Shown here: piece by piece, positions 45,318 through 57,641 of the stretch | Numbering within the stretch: position 1 is the first letter of the stretch | Layout of the letters: the number at the start of each line of letters is the position of its first letter | Source of the DNA: Chelydra serpentina | Taxonomy: Eukaryota > Chordata > Testudines > Chelydridae | Assembly: GCA_037349315.1 (NCBI GenBank) | Contig: JBAIAC010000024.1 | Location: forward strand, 38,475,501-38,539,500 | Reading direction: 5' to 3' | DNA length: 64,000 nucleotides | The notes under the pieces: generated by a model | The model's input: only the letters and a program-made list of their open reading frames with translations | Database searches by the model: none | Told to the model about the DNA's origin: nothing | Position numbers and translations under genes: made by a program

Positions 45318-47177
45318 CTAAAAAAGGCAAAAGCAGAACAAAAATAATACATAAGATGCTAATGACACAGGACAATTCTTTCAAAGGCTTGCCTAGGCAA
45401 AAACTATAACGGTTCTGTTTAGTAAACAAGAGGACACAAAATTATAAAGATAAGCTTGATTGTGCCGCCACAGCACTTAAAGTAACATCTCTAAACCAAG
45501 TGATGCAAATTATTGATCCCATGATTTGGAGATTGCAGCACTGGACATTAAAACCTCTTTTTGGAAGATCAGAACTAAACCACTAGCTGTGACTGTGCCC
45601 CCAAAGTACTAAAACGTGGAAGAAGAAGAAGAAGAAGAAGAAGAAGAGTAAGAGCAGAAACAAGGAGTTTTACTAGAGCCAGGCAGCTGCTATTTCCCCC
45701 TTTTGGAGGTTAAGGACATCTAAGTATTCTGCAAAGCTACCATCAGGCTCACAAGTCCCGGTATTTGCATAAATTAAGTGCTCATCCAACTAACAGCAAA
45801 AAGGAACTGATTTTGTTGTCCTTACATGCACTCAAGTCTCAATGGAGTCAGGAGTCGTTTTAAATGAGAAAGAATTGCAGGGCAGTGCCCGAAGCTTTTC
45901 ATCTATACTACACTGTTTCTAAGTTATTGTATTGCTCATGAAAGAAACCAGACCATTAACTTTGGAAAGTGAAGTCCTATATCTATAACAGAATGCAACA
46001 CAAGGGCAGGCTACTTCATGCTGCCCTGTCAATGTATCCTGTTCGGGATAAACTCTCTCTAGAGAAAGAAGAGAACTCAAGTCTCAAAGCCCATCTTGCT
46101 GAGACTGTCAAACAGAATGCCCGTTCCTAATGTTCTGCTTTAGGATGTGGCTGTCTGTCCATTAACACCTGGAATGAGATCATCAACTTATTTCACACAG
46201 TACACAGGACCATCAAAAATAGTTTAGGTTTCTATACTGCTTCCAGTCTATATGATTTTTTTTTTTAAATGTGCCTGTCTCATGCGCTAGGCACATATAC
46301 AAAATAAAAACCCCTTCAAATAACGTAAAACACAAAATCCTAGCATTCTCCCCACCCTATCGCACAGGACTAACTTTCAATCTCAACCACCATCCCAACC
46401 CACATCCACCTCCCTTACCCAAAGCTGGAGAAATAGGTGAGCTTTACATTATGCCCTGGCCCTGCCACTAATCTCTTCCCATTTAAACCATGACCTTGAG
46501 TGCCTCAACGTATCTTCACTGTGGAGGTATTACATGAGCAGAGTGGTAGCACCTCAGGTAGAGATGGAAACCATTTCGGGCTTCTATGACAAAACTAACA
46601 CTTTGAATTGTACCTGGGAACTACCAGCAACCTGCACAAATCTCAGAGCAAAGATATAACGTGCTGCCTGTAAAAATCACTGCCTCTTGCCACATTTTGT
46701 ACTAGCTGAAGTTTCTGAGTGCTCTTCAGGTGTAGCCTCATGTAAATCCTATTGCAGCAATCCAGTCTTATGCTGACAAAGGTATGGAAGGCAGTGGTGA
46801 AATGCACATCAAAAGGAAAGATAATAAAATGCTCTCCTTGCCTTTGCTGCTAGCTGGACACCAAGAAGCAACCAGGGATCCAACAAGACCCTGATGTTTT
46901 GCTGCTAAGAGTTATAACCTCTGCTATTTCCCCCACCAAACAGTCTTATCCACACTGGACATCAGCCATTTAGTGCTCATCCGCGACCCTAGTTCATTTA
47001 GACTCTGGGAAAGTTGATCAAGCATACTGTCTGGATCATCTGAAACAGAGCTGATGATGTGTCAGATATTCTTTGAGAGAAAATATGTGAAAAAGGTTTA
47101 TGATGTCTGAAGACTCCATTTAAAAGCCTTATCAGTGAGATAAGCACAAAATGATGCCAAATAAAAGAAAAACCTAC
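45318..47177 (-). other. VAV3 last intron
   Basis: 1,860 bp, GT...AG. It contains a GAA microsatellite (45618-45647) and otherwise unremarkable sequence. Confidence 0.85.
45618..45647 (+). repeat. (GAA)n microsatellite
   Basis: About ten GAA units on the plus strand, that is (TTC)n in the VAV3 transcript sense. Confidence 0.95.
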
Positions 47178-47329
47178 CCTTCCATTTACTTCACCTCTCC
47201 ACCAGCCATTGGCACTCATCTTTGTGTAAATTTTTACCACATCACCTTTCAGTAAGGACAGTTCTCTCATGTCTCTTGCACAGAAGTCATACCGGGCAAT
47301 GGCTATGCCTATTGCTTTTGGACTTAGCA
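47178..47329 (-). CDS. VAV3: VAV3 penultimate coding exon (C-terminal SH3 domain)
   Basis: A 152-nt minus-strand exon. The acceptor is TTTCAG before 47329 and the donor is AGG followed by GTAGGT (47172-47177). It completes a split Leu codon and encodes 50 residues: a short LSPK lead, then the SH3 start [20 protein letters not shown], the n-Src/distal region, and [10 protein letters not shown] with the Trp pair of the peptide-binding face. In Vav proteins this C-terminal SH3 mediates binding to proline-rich partners. A simple ORF scan reads on into the intron and so misses the true end; the WFPSTY end of the SH3 lies in the next exon. The upstream intron is 9,784 bp. Confidence 0.97.
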
Positions 47330-47850
47330 CTGAAATTGAACAGAGGAAATCAGTGTTGTTATGATCTGTTAATCGCAGGCTAATCAATTAAGACAATACT
47401 GTAAAATGTATAGCAATGATTCCATTACAAAATAAATTGGCAACAATTTTATGTAAATGTGGAAGTAACCACCCAAAGAAATCAAGAAGCCGTCTTTAAA
47501 GGTTAATTCAACACAAGGTTGGAGGATTTTATGTGGTTGGTGGGAGGGATGGGATGGGGTGGGGGGGAATAGAAAAAACATTACATGAGCTTGAACGTAA
47601 ATGCCACTAAGTCAAAAATTTTCCCCAAGGATTCAAAAATACTGTAAAATTTATTACACTTTTGTAGTTTATAATAAAACTTGCTGCAAAGTACATACAT
47701 CAACATATTTTTCAGGTCACTAGTTTGTTTCCAAACAGATTATTACCATTTATTGTTGATTTAACTTTAAACCCCTAATGAGGCAAAATAAATAGATTAT
47801 GGTGCTATTCCTTCAGAGGAGCAATCCAAGTTAAATACTGTCCATATAAG

Positions 47851-48038
47851 GCTGTAGACCAACTCCTTCCAACTAACAGCAAAAAGGAAATGCATTTCTA
47901 CAGTTTAAGCCAGCCCTGGCGACCCCATTAAAATGGGGTCACGACCCACTTTGGGGTCCTGACCCACAGTTTGAGAACCGCTGCTGTAGACCAACTCCTT
48001 CCAAATAACAGCAAAAAAGAAATGCATTTCTACAGTTT
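47851..48038. repeat. 56-bp duplication around an hAT remnant
   Basis: 47851-47906 and 47983-48038 are the same 56-bp segment (GCTGTAGACCAACTCCTTCC ... ATTTCTACAGTTT) with two differences. The 76 bp between them ends GTTTGAGAACCGCT, the right end of a Charlie-like hAT, and contains GACCCCATTAAAATGGGGTC, a short palindrome. Confidence 0.85.
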
Positions 48039-49649
48039 GGGTTATCTGTTGTATGGCCACTGGATCATGTAAATCACCATTTTTCTGGGATTTACACTGA
48101 AAATCAAACATCAAAAATGATCAGTTGAACTTGGCTCACAAAATTTCACCACAAAGCAAAAATGCCCTGATCCAGCAAAGTACCTAAGTATTAGCATAAG
48201 TCTAAGCATGTGAGGGGTCCCAACAAAATCAACACTTAAAGGTTTACAGTGATGCTCTGACTTAAAATACCTTGCTGAACTGGGGCCTAAGTCTTTAAAA
48301 CTGATATAAAAATGACTTCAAACATTTCTGAATGATGCATGTCTCTAATATGTACAATTCAAAAATGGCTTTAATTGTAGCAAACTGATAATCTTATATG
48401 AAGTCTTATAGAATCCAATCCTGTAAGCTGCAGACTGTCATTTCCCATTGGGAGGTAAAAGTTCTCAGCACCTTGCAGGGTGAGACCTATAATTTGGTAG
48501 ATTAGAAAAAATATACACTGGCTAATACATTAGATTCAGAGGTTAGACCAGCAACTGGTAAAGGTGGAAGCCTAAGGTATGCAAAGGGGCATCCAAACAG
48601 TGTTTTTCAATAAAGACAATCTCCCTTTGCAACTGGTTCCATGTGTAAACAGCTGCTGTAGATAGAAATGAACTACCATTAGTTCTGACTAGCTCCTTAC
48701 ATAGGGAGCTAGGGAGATGAACACACTAAAATCCCTATTGAAAAAATCCTAAATGTATTTGGAGTATGGCCAACAACAGTGAGTTGGAGGAATCATCAAA
48801 ACCATTCTCTTTGTCATCATTCAGAGAATAAGAGAGCAAGCACACTTACTAGAGTTTCCCAAAGAGTTTTAGGAATTGCTATTAACATTCTTGTTTTGAA
48901 AATGTAATCAAACTTTAACAGTAAAGAATGAGAGCAAGCTGCCTTCTTTGATTTAAAATCAGGGAAATGCAAAACATGGCATATAAACTAGAAAATCTAA
49001 ACAGCTATGACAAAATCAACCACTTAAGTGATAGCCTTGCTGCATATACGTTTATTTGATATTTATTGTGACCTCATATGAACAGCAGCTTTTGCATAAT
49101 GGATACCGTGCATTCAAATAATTACAACTGTGCGCACATCAGTGATTAAAACTGAAATACCTAAAGTCAAATCATGTCTGAAAATGAATTATGACCTTAT
49201 TTTCCCCACAACATATAGTGTACTATAACTTTACACTCAGCGTTAGTATTTAGAATATGCCTAGAGGATATAAATACATTGTATAGAAGAGAATCAGCAG
49301 CTTTATATATTGCTCATGTGCACAATATGAAGATGCTGATGAATCTAGACAATCATGCACAGTATATTATAATAAAAATATACTACTTACACTCTAGCAA
49401 GTCAAATACCATGACTATTTGACATAATATTGATTAAATAGGCAAATACCATACTGGGCAGCAAGAATAAGTGGTGATGGGGCAGGAACTGACCTTGGAA
49501 AAAAGGGGGCTGGTAACTGATTTTGCAGGAGAAGGGGTGCAGCAGAGGCAGTAATTGACATTTTGTGGGGGAAGAGGGCACTATCAGCACTTATTGATTT
49601 TGGTGTCAGTATTTTGGTGGATGGCAATAGCAGTAACTATTGGGGAAAG

Positions 49650-50080
49650 GGGATAATTGATTTGGGGGTTATAAGGACCAGAAAATGATTGGGGGGAGGG
49701 GAAGGGGAAGCAGAGAACTGCTCTGGACTCTAGAAAGAAGATAAGGGAACAAGGTACATTGGGGGAGATGTGGGGGAGGAACAAAAGGAAGTAGGTAAGA
49801 AAGAAGAGAACAAGGGAAAAGGGGAACGGAGGGAGGAAAAGAACTAAGAGGAGAAATGCAGGGAATAGTGGGCAGTAAAATATTAGGGAAAATGGGAGGG
49901 AAAGGGGACAGAATTGGAGGAAAGGAGGGGAATATTTCAAACCCTTTTCAAAGTGAGGAGCACAGGGGAAAGTGAGAAAGAAGTAAGAGGAGAAGGACAG
50001 AATCTGGAGATAGGGGAGAGAGGATCAGAGAAACAAGAAAAGAAAGAATTTAAACAAGCGGTAGGGGATATTTTAAAGAA
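49650..50080 (+). repeat. Purine-rich tract in VAV3 intron
   Basis: The plus strand is dominated by A and G for about 430 bp (words GGGGAGGGGAAGGGG, GGAGGGAGGAAAAG). Low complexity; ORFs here are artefacts. Confidence 0.7.
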
Positions 50081-50087
50081 GAAGGAG

Positions 50088-50357
50088 GCTATGTCTACAG
50101 TGCAATTAAAAACCCACAGCTGTCCCAGGCCAGCAGACCCAGGCTCACGGGTTCGGGCTAAGGAGCTGTTTAGTTGCGGTGTAGACATTTGGGCTCAGGC
50201 TGGAGCCCATGCTCTAGGACCCTGCAAGTTAGGAGGGTCCCAGAACCTGCACTCCAGCCTGAGTTTGAACATCTACAGCACAGTTTTATAGCCTCGCAAG
50301 CTCGAGTCAGCCAACACAAGCCAGCCACGGATATTTATTTGCACTATAGACAGACCC
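50088..50357. mobile_element. MITE with GTCTAC ends
   Basis: Left TATGTCTACAGTGCAATTA and right TTTGCACTATAGACAGACC are inverted. Inner words CAGGCTGGAGCCC and CTCCAGCCTGAG are also inverted. Same family as 55521-55760. PIF/Harbinger-like is possible; the target duplication is not clear. Confidence 0.7.
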
Positions 50358-50951
50358 TGAGAGGACTCCTTAATGCTTGTAGCCCCAGAGAACTAGGACA
50401 CTTTGGTCTGTGTCAGATTTCTGCCTTTGCGTCCATTCGGGTCAATTTCTCATTAATACAAACTGTAACCAGTGTGATCTCATTCTATGTATTTCTCTTA
50501 ACTTGTGGCTTTATCCCCAGAAGGGTTGGTTTTGCCTAGTGGGTTCTGTGTGTCTTGAAGCAATGTGCATTTGCTTAATTTTACGAAACTGTACATCAGT
50601 TCTCGCCAGTATGCAAGCATGGAGAGGGTTTTCAAAAGTGCTCACACATTGCTGGCTTAATTCTGCTCCCACTGGCATCAATGAAAATTTTACCCCTGAC
50701 TTCCAATGGGAGCGGAGATAAGCCAACATTGAAGCTGCTTTTGAAAACCCCACCCATAATATTTAGTGATCATGTTTTTCATTTATATTATCATTTAGTT
50801 GTGAATTTAATGAAGACTCTTTTGGTGTCTTAAAAAGAGATGATTTTATAAAGAACGCAAAAAGTCATGCACAGTATCTGCCAGAATATGAAATGCCATC
50901 CAAGCAGACATGATTAAATTACCTAACACTAACTGACACCCCGTTACTGTT

Positions 50952-51140
50952 GTTTCAGAGTAGCAGCCGTGTTAGTCTGTGTCAGCAAAAAGAACAGGAG
51001 TACTTGTGGCACCTTAGAGACTAACAAATTTATTTCAGCATAAGCTTTCGTGGACTACAGTCCGCTTCATCGGATGCATAGAATGGAACATACAGTAAGA
51101 AGGTATTTATACATTCAGAGAAACATGAAAAGGTGGAAGT
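50952..51140 (+). mobile_element. Penelope-like or SINE-like repeat common in turtles
   Basis: GTTTCAGAGTAGCAGCCGTG, TTGTGGCACCTTAGAGACTA and TAAGCTTTCGTG are a well-known repeated sequence of turtle genomes. I believe it is the 3' part of a Penelope-like element but cannot verify that here. The minus strand of 51036-51073 can be drawn as a hammerhead-ribozyme-like core. Confidence 0.65.
51036..51073 (-). ncRNA. Degenerate hammerhead-ribozyme-like motif
   Basis: The minus strand gives CCGATGA (the conserved CUGANGA with one change), a stem GGACT-GT-AGTCC, GAA, and a 3-bp stem III AGC-TTAT-GCT closed by the A15.1-U16.1 pair. The base at the cleavage site is G where H (A, C or U) is needed, so this copy should be inactive. 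Stem I is not convincing. Confidence 0.35.
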
Positions 51141-54100
51141 TACTGTTGTGTAATTGTTACAAAGACATACTTTACATCAGATATTGTCAGGATTTCTTTT
51201 TGTGGAGGAGACAGAGTGCAGTTAATCCTTACTAATTACCAACATAAAGGGCTCTGTTGGGACTAGTGCTATGCACAAGGGTAGAAGAGGGTGCCAGGGG
51301 CCAACCTCAATTCCAAATCCTTGTGCTACCTAGGCCATATAAACCACCCTCTATAAGTGGAAGTGAACCAGCATAAGGAGAGCAAATGCTGCACTCTTTT
51401 AGAGGGTGTAGCAGTTGCTGTTCTGTATGCTCCTTCAGGGTTCTCAGACTTTTTGCCTGCCACAGGCAAAATTACTGGGGCTACCACCAGAGTGCTGCAG
51501 CTCCACCATAACTGTGGCTTAAAAGTCACAACAGCATCCTTACTTACTGGTGTTCATTAATGGAGTGCAAGTTTGCCATAATGTGACTGGAATTGAGATT
51601 AGCCTGGCTGTAAATGTCAATCTTTTTATACAGTGTTAGTTCAAAACAAGAGAAGGTTAAAAGAGAATAAAGAAAACGTAAGTACATTTGAAAAACAGAT
51701 GAGTAAAATTAACTGAAACAATGGTAGTGCAAAATCTAACATTTGCTACAACCGAACTCTAGCAACGGCATTTTACGATGCTGCCACAATATGGTTTGCT
51801 GTAGAGATGGGACGAATACTTGATTCATTCATGAACAGTGCAATTTTCAGGTATGCGTATTTGTATGAATATAATCAATTAAAAATATACTACTTGCTAT
51901 AGGATTCCACCGAATGGTGAACTAGTGGCCAGTTGAGATCTGCTGCGGCTATTCAAATTCTGTTTATAGTAATGTATACTTTTAAAAGATTATTTTACAT
52001 GAATTTGATTTTATTGGACTGCAAGAATAACAATTTTCTAGCCTCTGATTACCTTGTCTTTATAGCTTATCATGTTAACCAGTTACTGAGATTTGGAGTC
52101 AGTCTTCAGTGTATAGCATTAGCTGCTATTCTGTGTTTAGTCAAGAAATGAAAAAGTAGATTCGTCCCTTCCCTAGTTGGCTGCACATAGAAAGAATTTG
52201 CAAACAGAAGCAAATTTAGAAGAAATATAAAAGCGGTAAGCAGTACCTGACCAGAAAGGAGTGGAGGAAGGGGGAACAAAGCTGTAGTCTGGAGGAGTTA
52301 CAAAAGAAAACCCACAGAACAAAGAGGGGGCTTAGAGAAAGAAAGAGAAAAAGAGAGAAGCAAAAGAATGTTGAAATATTGGCAAAATATTTAAATATTA
52401 GTATTTCTATTCTGTAAGTCATTGGTAATAAGGAAACTACGGTTCCTCACTGAGGAAGTCTGGAAGGAAATTGACTGTGAAAAGTGGAAAATGTAGATCT
52501 ATGATTTAATTTTTCACAATTACATTTTTCAAAAACAAAATAAAAATCCATTTTGGGTTTGGCAGAAAAGAATTTTAAATTGCTTTTTCTTACAAATAAA
52601 GCTGTTTCTTTTCTTAATACATTTTAAAATGCTTTTGGCCCTGATTCAGCCAAGTTCTTATGTACTTGAACTTAGATACATGCTTAAGTAGTGCCATTGT
52701 TATCCACAGGACTATTCACATGATTAACTTAGGCATGTTCTTAAGTGCCTTGTTAAACTAGACCTCACACCATGCATGTAGGGATCACAGCATTCTACTC
52801 TGATAACTATTAACATCAATGGGAATTACGTACAAGTTTCGTATCCTCTAAGGACTAAATGATGTTCTGGATCCATATATACTACACACATTCAGTTCAA
52901 GGGAAGTTCTGAGCACACACAAAAGGCACAATTTGGCTCAGGTACTTAAACTTGTGCAGCCAGTATGCTAGCCCCCGCTTTGATGGATAAATGTAATGTA
53001 TCCTCAGGTAATCAAAGGGTTAAGGACACACTAATTAAATCTCCAATACATTTATAGTAATCAGGCTGCTGGTCACCCAAATGCTCTCCTCTGGGTGACA
53101 GTATGTTTTCTACCCACAAAAGAGTACATGCCCATTTTTGTGGGTGCAATCATTGTGCATGCAGAAGCAGTCTGAAATGAAAATTGGGACCAAAGAACAT
53201 ACCATGGCACCAAAACCCATCTTTCTTTGTTTACATTCATCTTAAGAAAAAAGTAAAGTACATCTAGATGTCTTGACATATTTGATAGCTGATGAGGTAT
53301 CCTCATGCCTACTGAAAGTGTGCAATGAACATCTAAAAAGGGGAGACAAGTCCTGGGACGTTGGGAGATTAAAAAGAACCACTGGACAATTTTCTGAAGT
53401 AAGTGAAAAGTCAACTTAATTTTAGGTACGAAATGATAATTTAGTTCTAACAACTAAGTATTGAGAGAACTGTGACACAAGCAGGCCAATTTTCAAATCA
53501 TCCTTTGCCTGAAATTCTAAGAAATAATATGGAAATTGTATTGAAAGTCATACAAAAATTACAGGAAAACCCCTTCAATGGGGAAATAAATAAAACCACT
53601 AAAATAAAACCCTTTTCCCTATCATCCTAGACAATTAGGTGATTTGAAGCTCTCTTTGGATTTCATATTAGCTCAAAACATTTGGCATTAGTACTTGATG
53701 GACTTTTGCAATGTCTGCAGTAGAGCTTCCTAAATTTCTAAAAAATGTTCCAAGTCAGAAATGCCTCTCTCTGCTTATGTTGTCAAGTTTTTCCCAATGC
53801 ATACCAAATACTATGAAGGTATCAAAGGACGGGGGGGGAAAAAGAGAATTGCATCATTAGGGAAGATGTATTTATTACAAAAAAAATAATTCAAACAGGT
53901 ATTCACATGAGCAGAACAGTGAAAAATGTCCATCTCAAACCTCCACTCAATCTCAGATTGAAGTTGGAAGCTTGACATATTTAATTGCCTCAGCCTGTGC
54001 TTGGGAAAATCTGGTGAACATGGGCTCAGGTTATGCACCTAACTGGAAAACTGGCAAACCTCCTTCCCCTCAGTTTGTCATTCAGACTCCCTCTCAACAG

Positions 54101-55299
54101 CTATCCCTTCTTATATGAGATGCCTTCAAAGGAGAGCAGGGGGTGGTCAGACAGGAACTGGCTGAGTGAAGATTCCCCTTCGGGAATGAAGTGAATTCAA
54201 CTCAGATGTCCAACACATCTGCAGCAACTGGTTTGCTTCCAAGTTGCAACCCTTGCTAACAAATTCTCTGCTTTGCAGATCAAACATTGCAGGGTTTCCA
54301 TACCCTAACGATGAGGGTATTCTAATGCCAACTTGGTGAAAACTAACAGGGCAGTTGTAAAACTAAAAAGCATGAGTTGCAGATGATCTGCAAACAATAT
54401 TTGAGAGGGGGCAGATAAACCCTTTTTCTCCGGTGGTCTTGTAACCAAGCAGTGCATCACCTGAGAAAGAGACTTGAAGCAGCTCCTAGTGATCACCTAA
54501 CAAAGGGGACTTCAACTTCATAAAAAGGGCTCGATTCAGTAGAAAGGGAGAGAGTGAGAGTGAGCGGCAGACAAGGCTGCGCAGGGGGAGAACAGGGAGA
54601 GGAAAATCCTGGACCCCTGAAAAGTCACTGACCAAATCCCAGAGGACTGTGGGAGTGGTGAGGAAAGTGAGGTAGGGTTTTGTGTGCAGGTTTTGTTGTT
54701 TTTCCATCATCTGTACCATTTGTGCTGCCTAAGAAGAAAGTGTGTTTGTTTAGAAATTCCTTTGCAGAGTCTGTGTGTTACTTGCTTACACTGTCATCCA
54801 GGGTCAAACAATCTGCATTTTGTTCTCAGAGTTGTGGTAATATATTAGGTTTTACACGGGGAATCTGAGAATTGAGAGACTTTTCATCAATTTGGCCTTG
54901 GAGGGAAATTTTCCAGTTTCCACCAGCAAACATAGTGGAAAAATGTTCGACTTTCAACATAGCACAAAGCCAAGCCTGCCAAACCTCTTAAGTGGAAAGT
55001 GCCCCATTTTCATTTCTCTTGTTCTTCCATATAATCACTTTTTAACTCCTGTAATGGAGATTTTTATTTCTGGAGTGGAGTGAAGGAAGTGGAATATGCA
55101 CTATATAAAATCTTGTATCCTGCAGGAATTTGCAACAGTTGTGATATTTCTCCTATATGTTAATACTCTTCTATGTGATACAGATGCCTGCTGCCGTGCC
55201 TCCCTCGTATCAGCTGGTCTAAGTAAGAAGAGGGAGTGCTTTCCTTCTGCTCCTCTCGGAGAATAACTAAAATAAACACAAAGGTAAGGCAGGCAGGGT

Positions 55300-55520
55300 A
55301 CACTCCTCATGCCAGTCAATGCCCTGGCACTCCATGCCAGGTAGGGGTGAGGAGAAAAGAGGATAGAGATTGAGAGTGATGGTAAAAGGAAGGGAGATGG
55401 GATAATGTGGGGGGAAAAGATCATTTGAAGAGAGACAAGAACAGAGAATAATTAGGAACAGACGCAACATCCTGAGAGAACATGGGATACAATAGGAGGG
55501 AGAAAACTCAAAAAGTTCAT
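55300..55520 (+). repeat. Purine-rich tract in VAV3 intron
   Basis: GGGGTGAGGAGAAAAGAGG and similar words; low complexity, next to a MITE of the same family as that at 50088. More purine-rich sequence follows the MITE to about 55860. Confidence 0.6.
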
Positions 55521-55760
55521 AGGGTTTGTCTACACTACATTTAAACACCTGTGGCTGGCCCATATCAGCTGACTCAGGCTCACCGGCTATAAAATTGCAC
55601 TGTAGATGTTTGGGCTTGGGGAAGTGGGAGGGTTCCAAAGCTCAGGTTTCAGCCCAAGCCTGAACATCTACACTGATATTTTACAGCCCCATAGCCCGAG
55701 ACCAAGTCAGCTGACCCAGGCCAGCCACGGGTGTTTAATTGCACTGTATACACCCAGGGG
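55521..55760. mobile_element. MITE with GTCTAC ends
   Basis: Left GGGTTTGTCTACACTACATT and right AATTGCACTGTATACACCC are inverted and continue inward (CACCTGTGGCTGGCC against GGCCAGCCACGGGTG). About 240 bp, no coding capacity. Confidence 0.75.
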
Positions 55761-56487
55761 AAACAATGAAAGAAAACAAGAGAAGAAAGAAAAGAGGAAA
55801 CAGGATCATAGAAAGAAACACAATGAAATAAAACAATGAAATAAAACAATAAAAACAATGAAAATGGATGAAAAATATCTGAAAATAATGTGTCCTGAAA
55901 TTCCCCTAATGTTCCTGTTTTACCAAATAAAAATGAGAAAATCTCTTGGAAATTATATATGCATGTCCATGGAGTACAGATAAACAAGTGAAAATCCAAG
56001 AAGAAATCTAGTAAGTGAAAATGATGGAATAGTCAAAATCATTGCCACAAGACACTGGGCTTGACTGTATCTTCATTCACCGCAGTCTTCATATTGCTGA
56101 AGTCATCATAAATTTTTATTTTCTTATCTGGTGCAGTGCAAAAATAAGGCCATTGCCTGAAATGCTGTGAAGTCTAATATTCTTGCAGGGAAAAATTACA
56201 TATTTTCAACAGACCACATAACAGTTGTTTTAAATAGCACTGGACTTCTAAAAAGGCAATAACAGTTTTATAGACTTTCCTTTAAAATGGAACATGTTAC
56301 ATGTTCATAAGAGCAATATTACACATATTGTAGCTGTTTACCCAAAAATACATAGTCTTTTAACAGGTATTTATATAGTACGTATTTTGAAAACTCTTTT
56401 AGAAGTGTTGTACAGGCTTGCAAATTATTATACCTCAAAAGACAGGTATAAAAAACCAAATGAGATGATTCAACAAATGACATATTA

Positions 56488-56685
56488 CAGGAGACTCCCA
56501 CTAGAATGCGCGTCAACATAGCGCAAATTCGGAATTAGCGCGGGGGCGACCATGGATCCCAAAATAAATTATTTACATTAGGATCCATGGTAATGCGCCT
56601 CCCCGCTATAACGCAGTCTCCGCGTTAACACGGTACTGTGCATGGCTCCCAAACCCCGCGTTCTAGCGAGGGTGCGGTGTACTTG
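56488..56685. mobile_element. Tigger-like MITE
   Basis: Ends CAGGAGACTCCCACTAGAA and TTCTAGCGAGGGTGCGGTG...CTTG are diverged inverted repeats; the left flank is TA. The inside is CpG-rich and nearly palindromic (CCATGGATCC ... GGATCCATGG). 198 bp. Mariner/Tigger assignment is by resemblance of the CpG-rich ends. Confidence 0.55.
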
Positions 56686-57113
56686 AAAAACTGTGTGTGT
56701 CTTTACTGAAACCCTAATTTACAAATATGCAGTTATATTAGATGAATGATCTATTTAAATCTCAATCCAAAATTAGAAATGGTTACTTATTTATGCATGT
56801 AACTGAAAACAGTGCCGCCTATGTAAACATCTGCAAAAACTAGGCAAACTCCAAATTAAATCTCTCACTTGCATTTCTAATAGATTTTTGAACACCAACC
56901 TGATTTTAAGTTTGGCAGCAAGGAAGTCTCACTAGACATGTTCATAAACCTGCTGGCAGATCTGATTATGCTTAGCTGTAGAAAAATCCTAGCTGAACGT
57001 ATTACCATATTAATTGGTTACATGTCAAAAATGCAAAATGAAGATGTTTTAAATATCATTATGCTTTTAGTGTTAAAATGACAGCAAATAATATGTAAAA
57101 TGATAATACTCAC

Positions 57114-57243
57114 AGTTACTGCTTGCTTTATTACTCATTTGTCCATCTGAATTTTCAGATTCCTTATATGGAACCTGAAGAGTAGTATCCAAACTTCGGA
57201 AACCTTCTTTGAGAGAGTGGTGCTTGTAGTACTCTACAAGTTC
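57114..57243 (-). CDS. VAV3: VAV3 coding exon, third from the end (end of SH2 and linker)
   Basis: This 130-nt minus-strand exon follows a pyrimidine-rich acceptor (ending CAAAG) and ends at a GTGAGT donor (57108-57113). It encodes 43 residues plus one base. The first part, ELVEYYKHHSLKEGF then SLDTTLQ, is the C-terminal helix and tail of the Vav SH2 domain. The rest is a polar Ser/Asn/Glu linker towards the last SH3 domain, the part of the exon I would expect to vary most between species. It starts in phase 0, as the exon at 63230 requires, and ends with a single T that joins TG of the next exon to make a Leu codon. The intron upstream of it (57244-63229) is 5,986 bp. Identification rests on recognising the VAV3 sequence; VAV1 and VAV2 differ here. 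Confidence 0.95.
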
Positions 57244-57349
57244 CTTTGAGGAAGAGAGAATAAAACATTATTGGAAATTTAATTTGCATCCTTTTCAACA
57301 GGAAGATATACAGTTAATGATAGTTTTCTTATATAGGTGATCTACTCAT

Positions 57350-57641
57350 TTGAGCTGAGCAAATCATTGATTTTTCAGTTCAGGGCCAAACACAAAACAA
57401 AACAAAAACCACCCTGAATATAAATGTATTTGGTTTCATTCAAGAAATGGAAAACCAAAAATATTTCACTTAGGTCAAACTGGCATTTTGTTTTCAAAAT
57501 GTTGTTTTGAAATTTTAAAAATCTTTTTTGCAGATGAAACTTTTTGCTGAATTTTACCTAGATTCATGAACAGTTTCGGTGCCCTGAAAAAAGCGTTTTT
57601 GGTGAGTTTATTAGTTGCTGAAAAACTTCCACCCAGCTCTA
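57350..57641. mobile_element. Fold-back MITE remnant
   Basis: GAGCTGAGCAAATCATTGA on the left and CCACCCAGCTCT on the right, with TTTTTCAG and CTGAAAAAC inside, resemble the ends of the element at 8692-9325. Confidence 0.5.

Larger units (their letters stand above)
47330..57113 (-). other. VAV3 intron, 9.8 kb
   Basis: It holds an hAT remnant in a 56-bp duplication (47851-48038), quasi-palindromes (48165-48287, 52633-52765), two purine-rich tracts each beside a related MITE (49650-50357 and 55300-55860), a Penelope-like or SINE repeat (50952-51140) and a Tigger-like MITE (56488-56685). No additional exon was recognised. Confidence 0.8.

Noticed and set aside
45618..45647. GAA run considered as an expansion of interest
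   Set aside because: Only about ten units; a common microsatellite length.
49914..50539. Two overlapping ORFs of more than 120 codons
   Set aside because: They cover a purine-rich tract and a MITE; no domain and no splice support.
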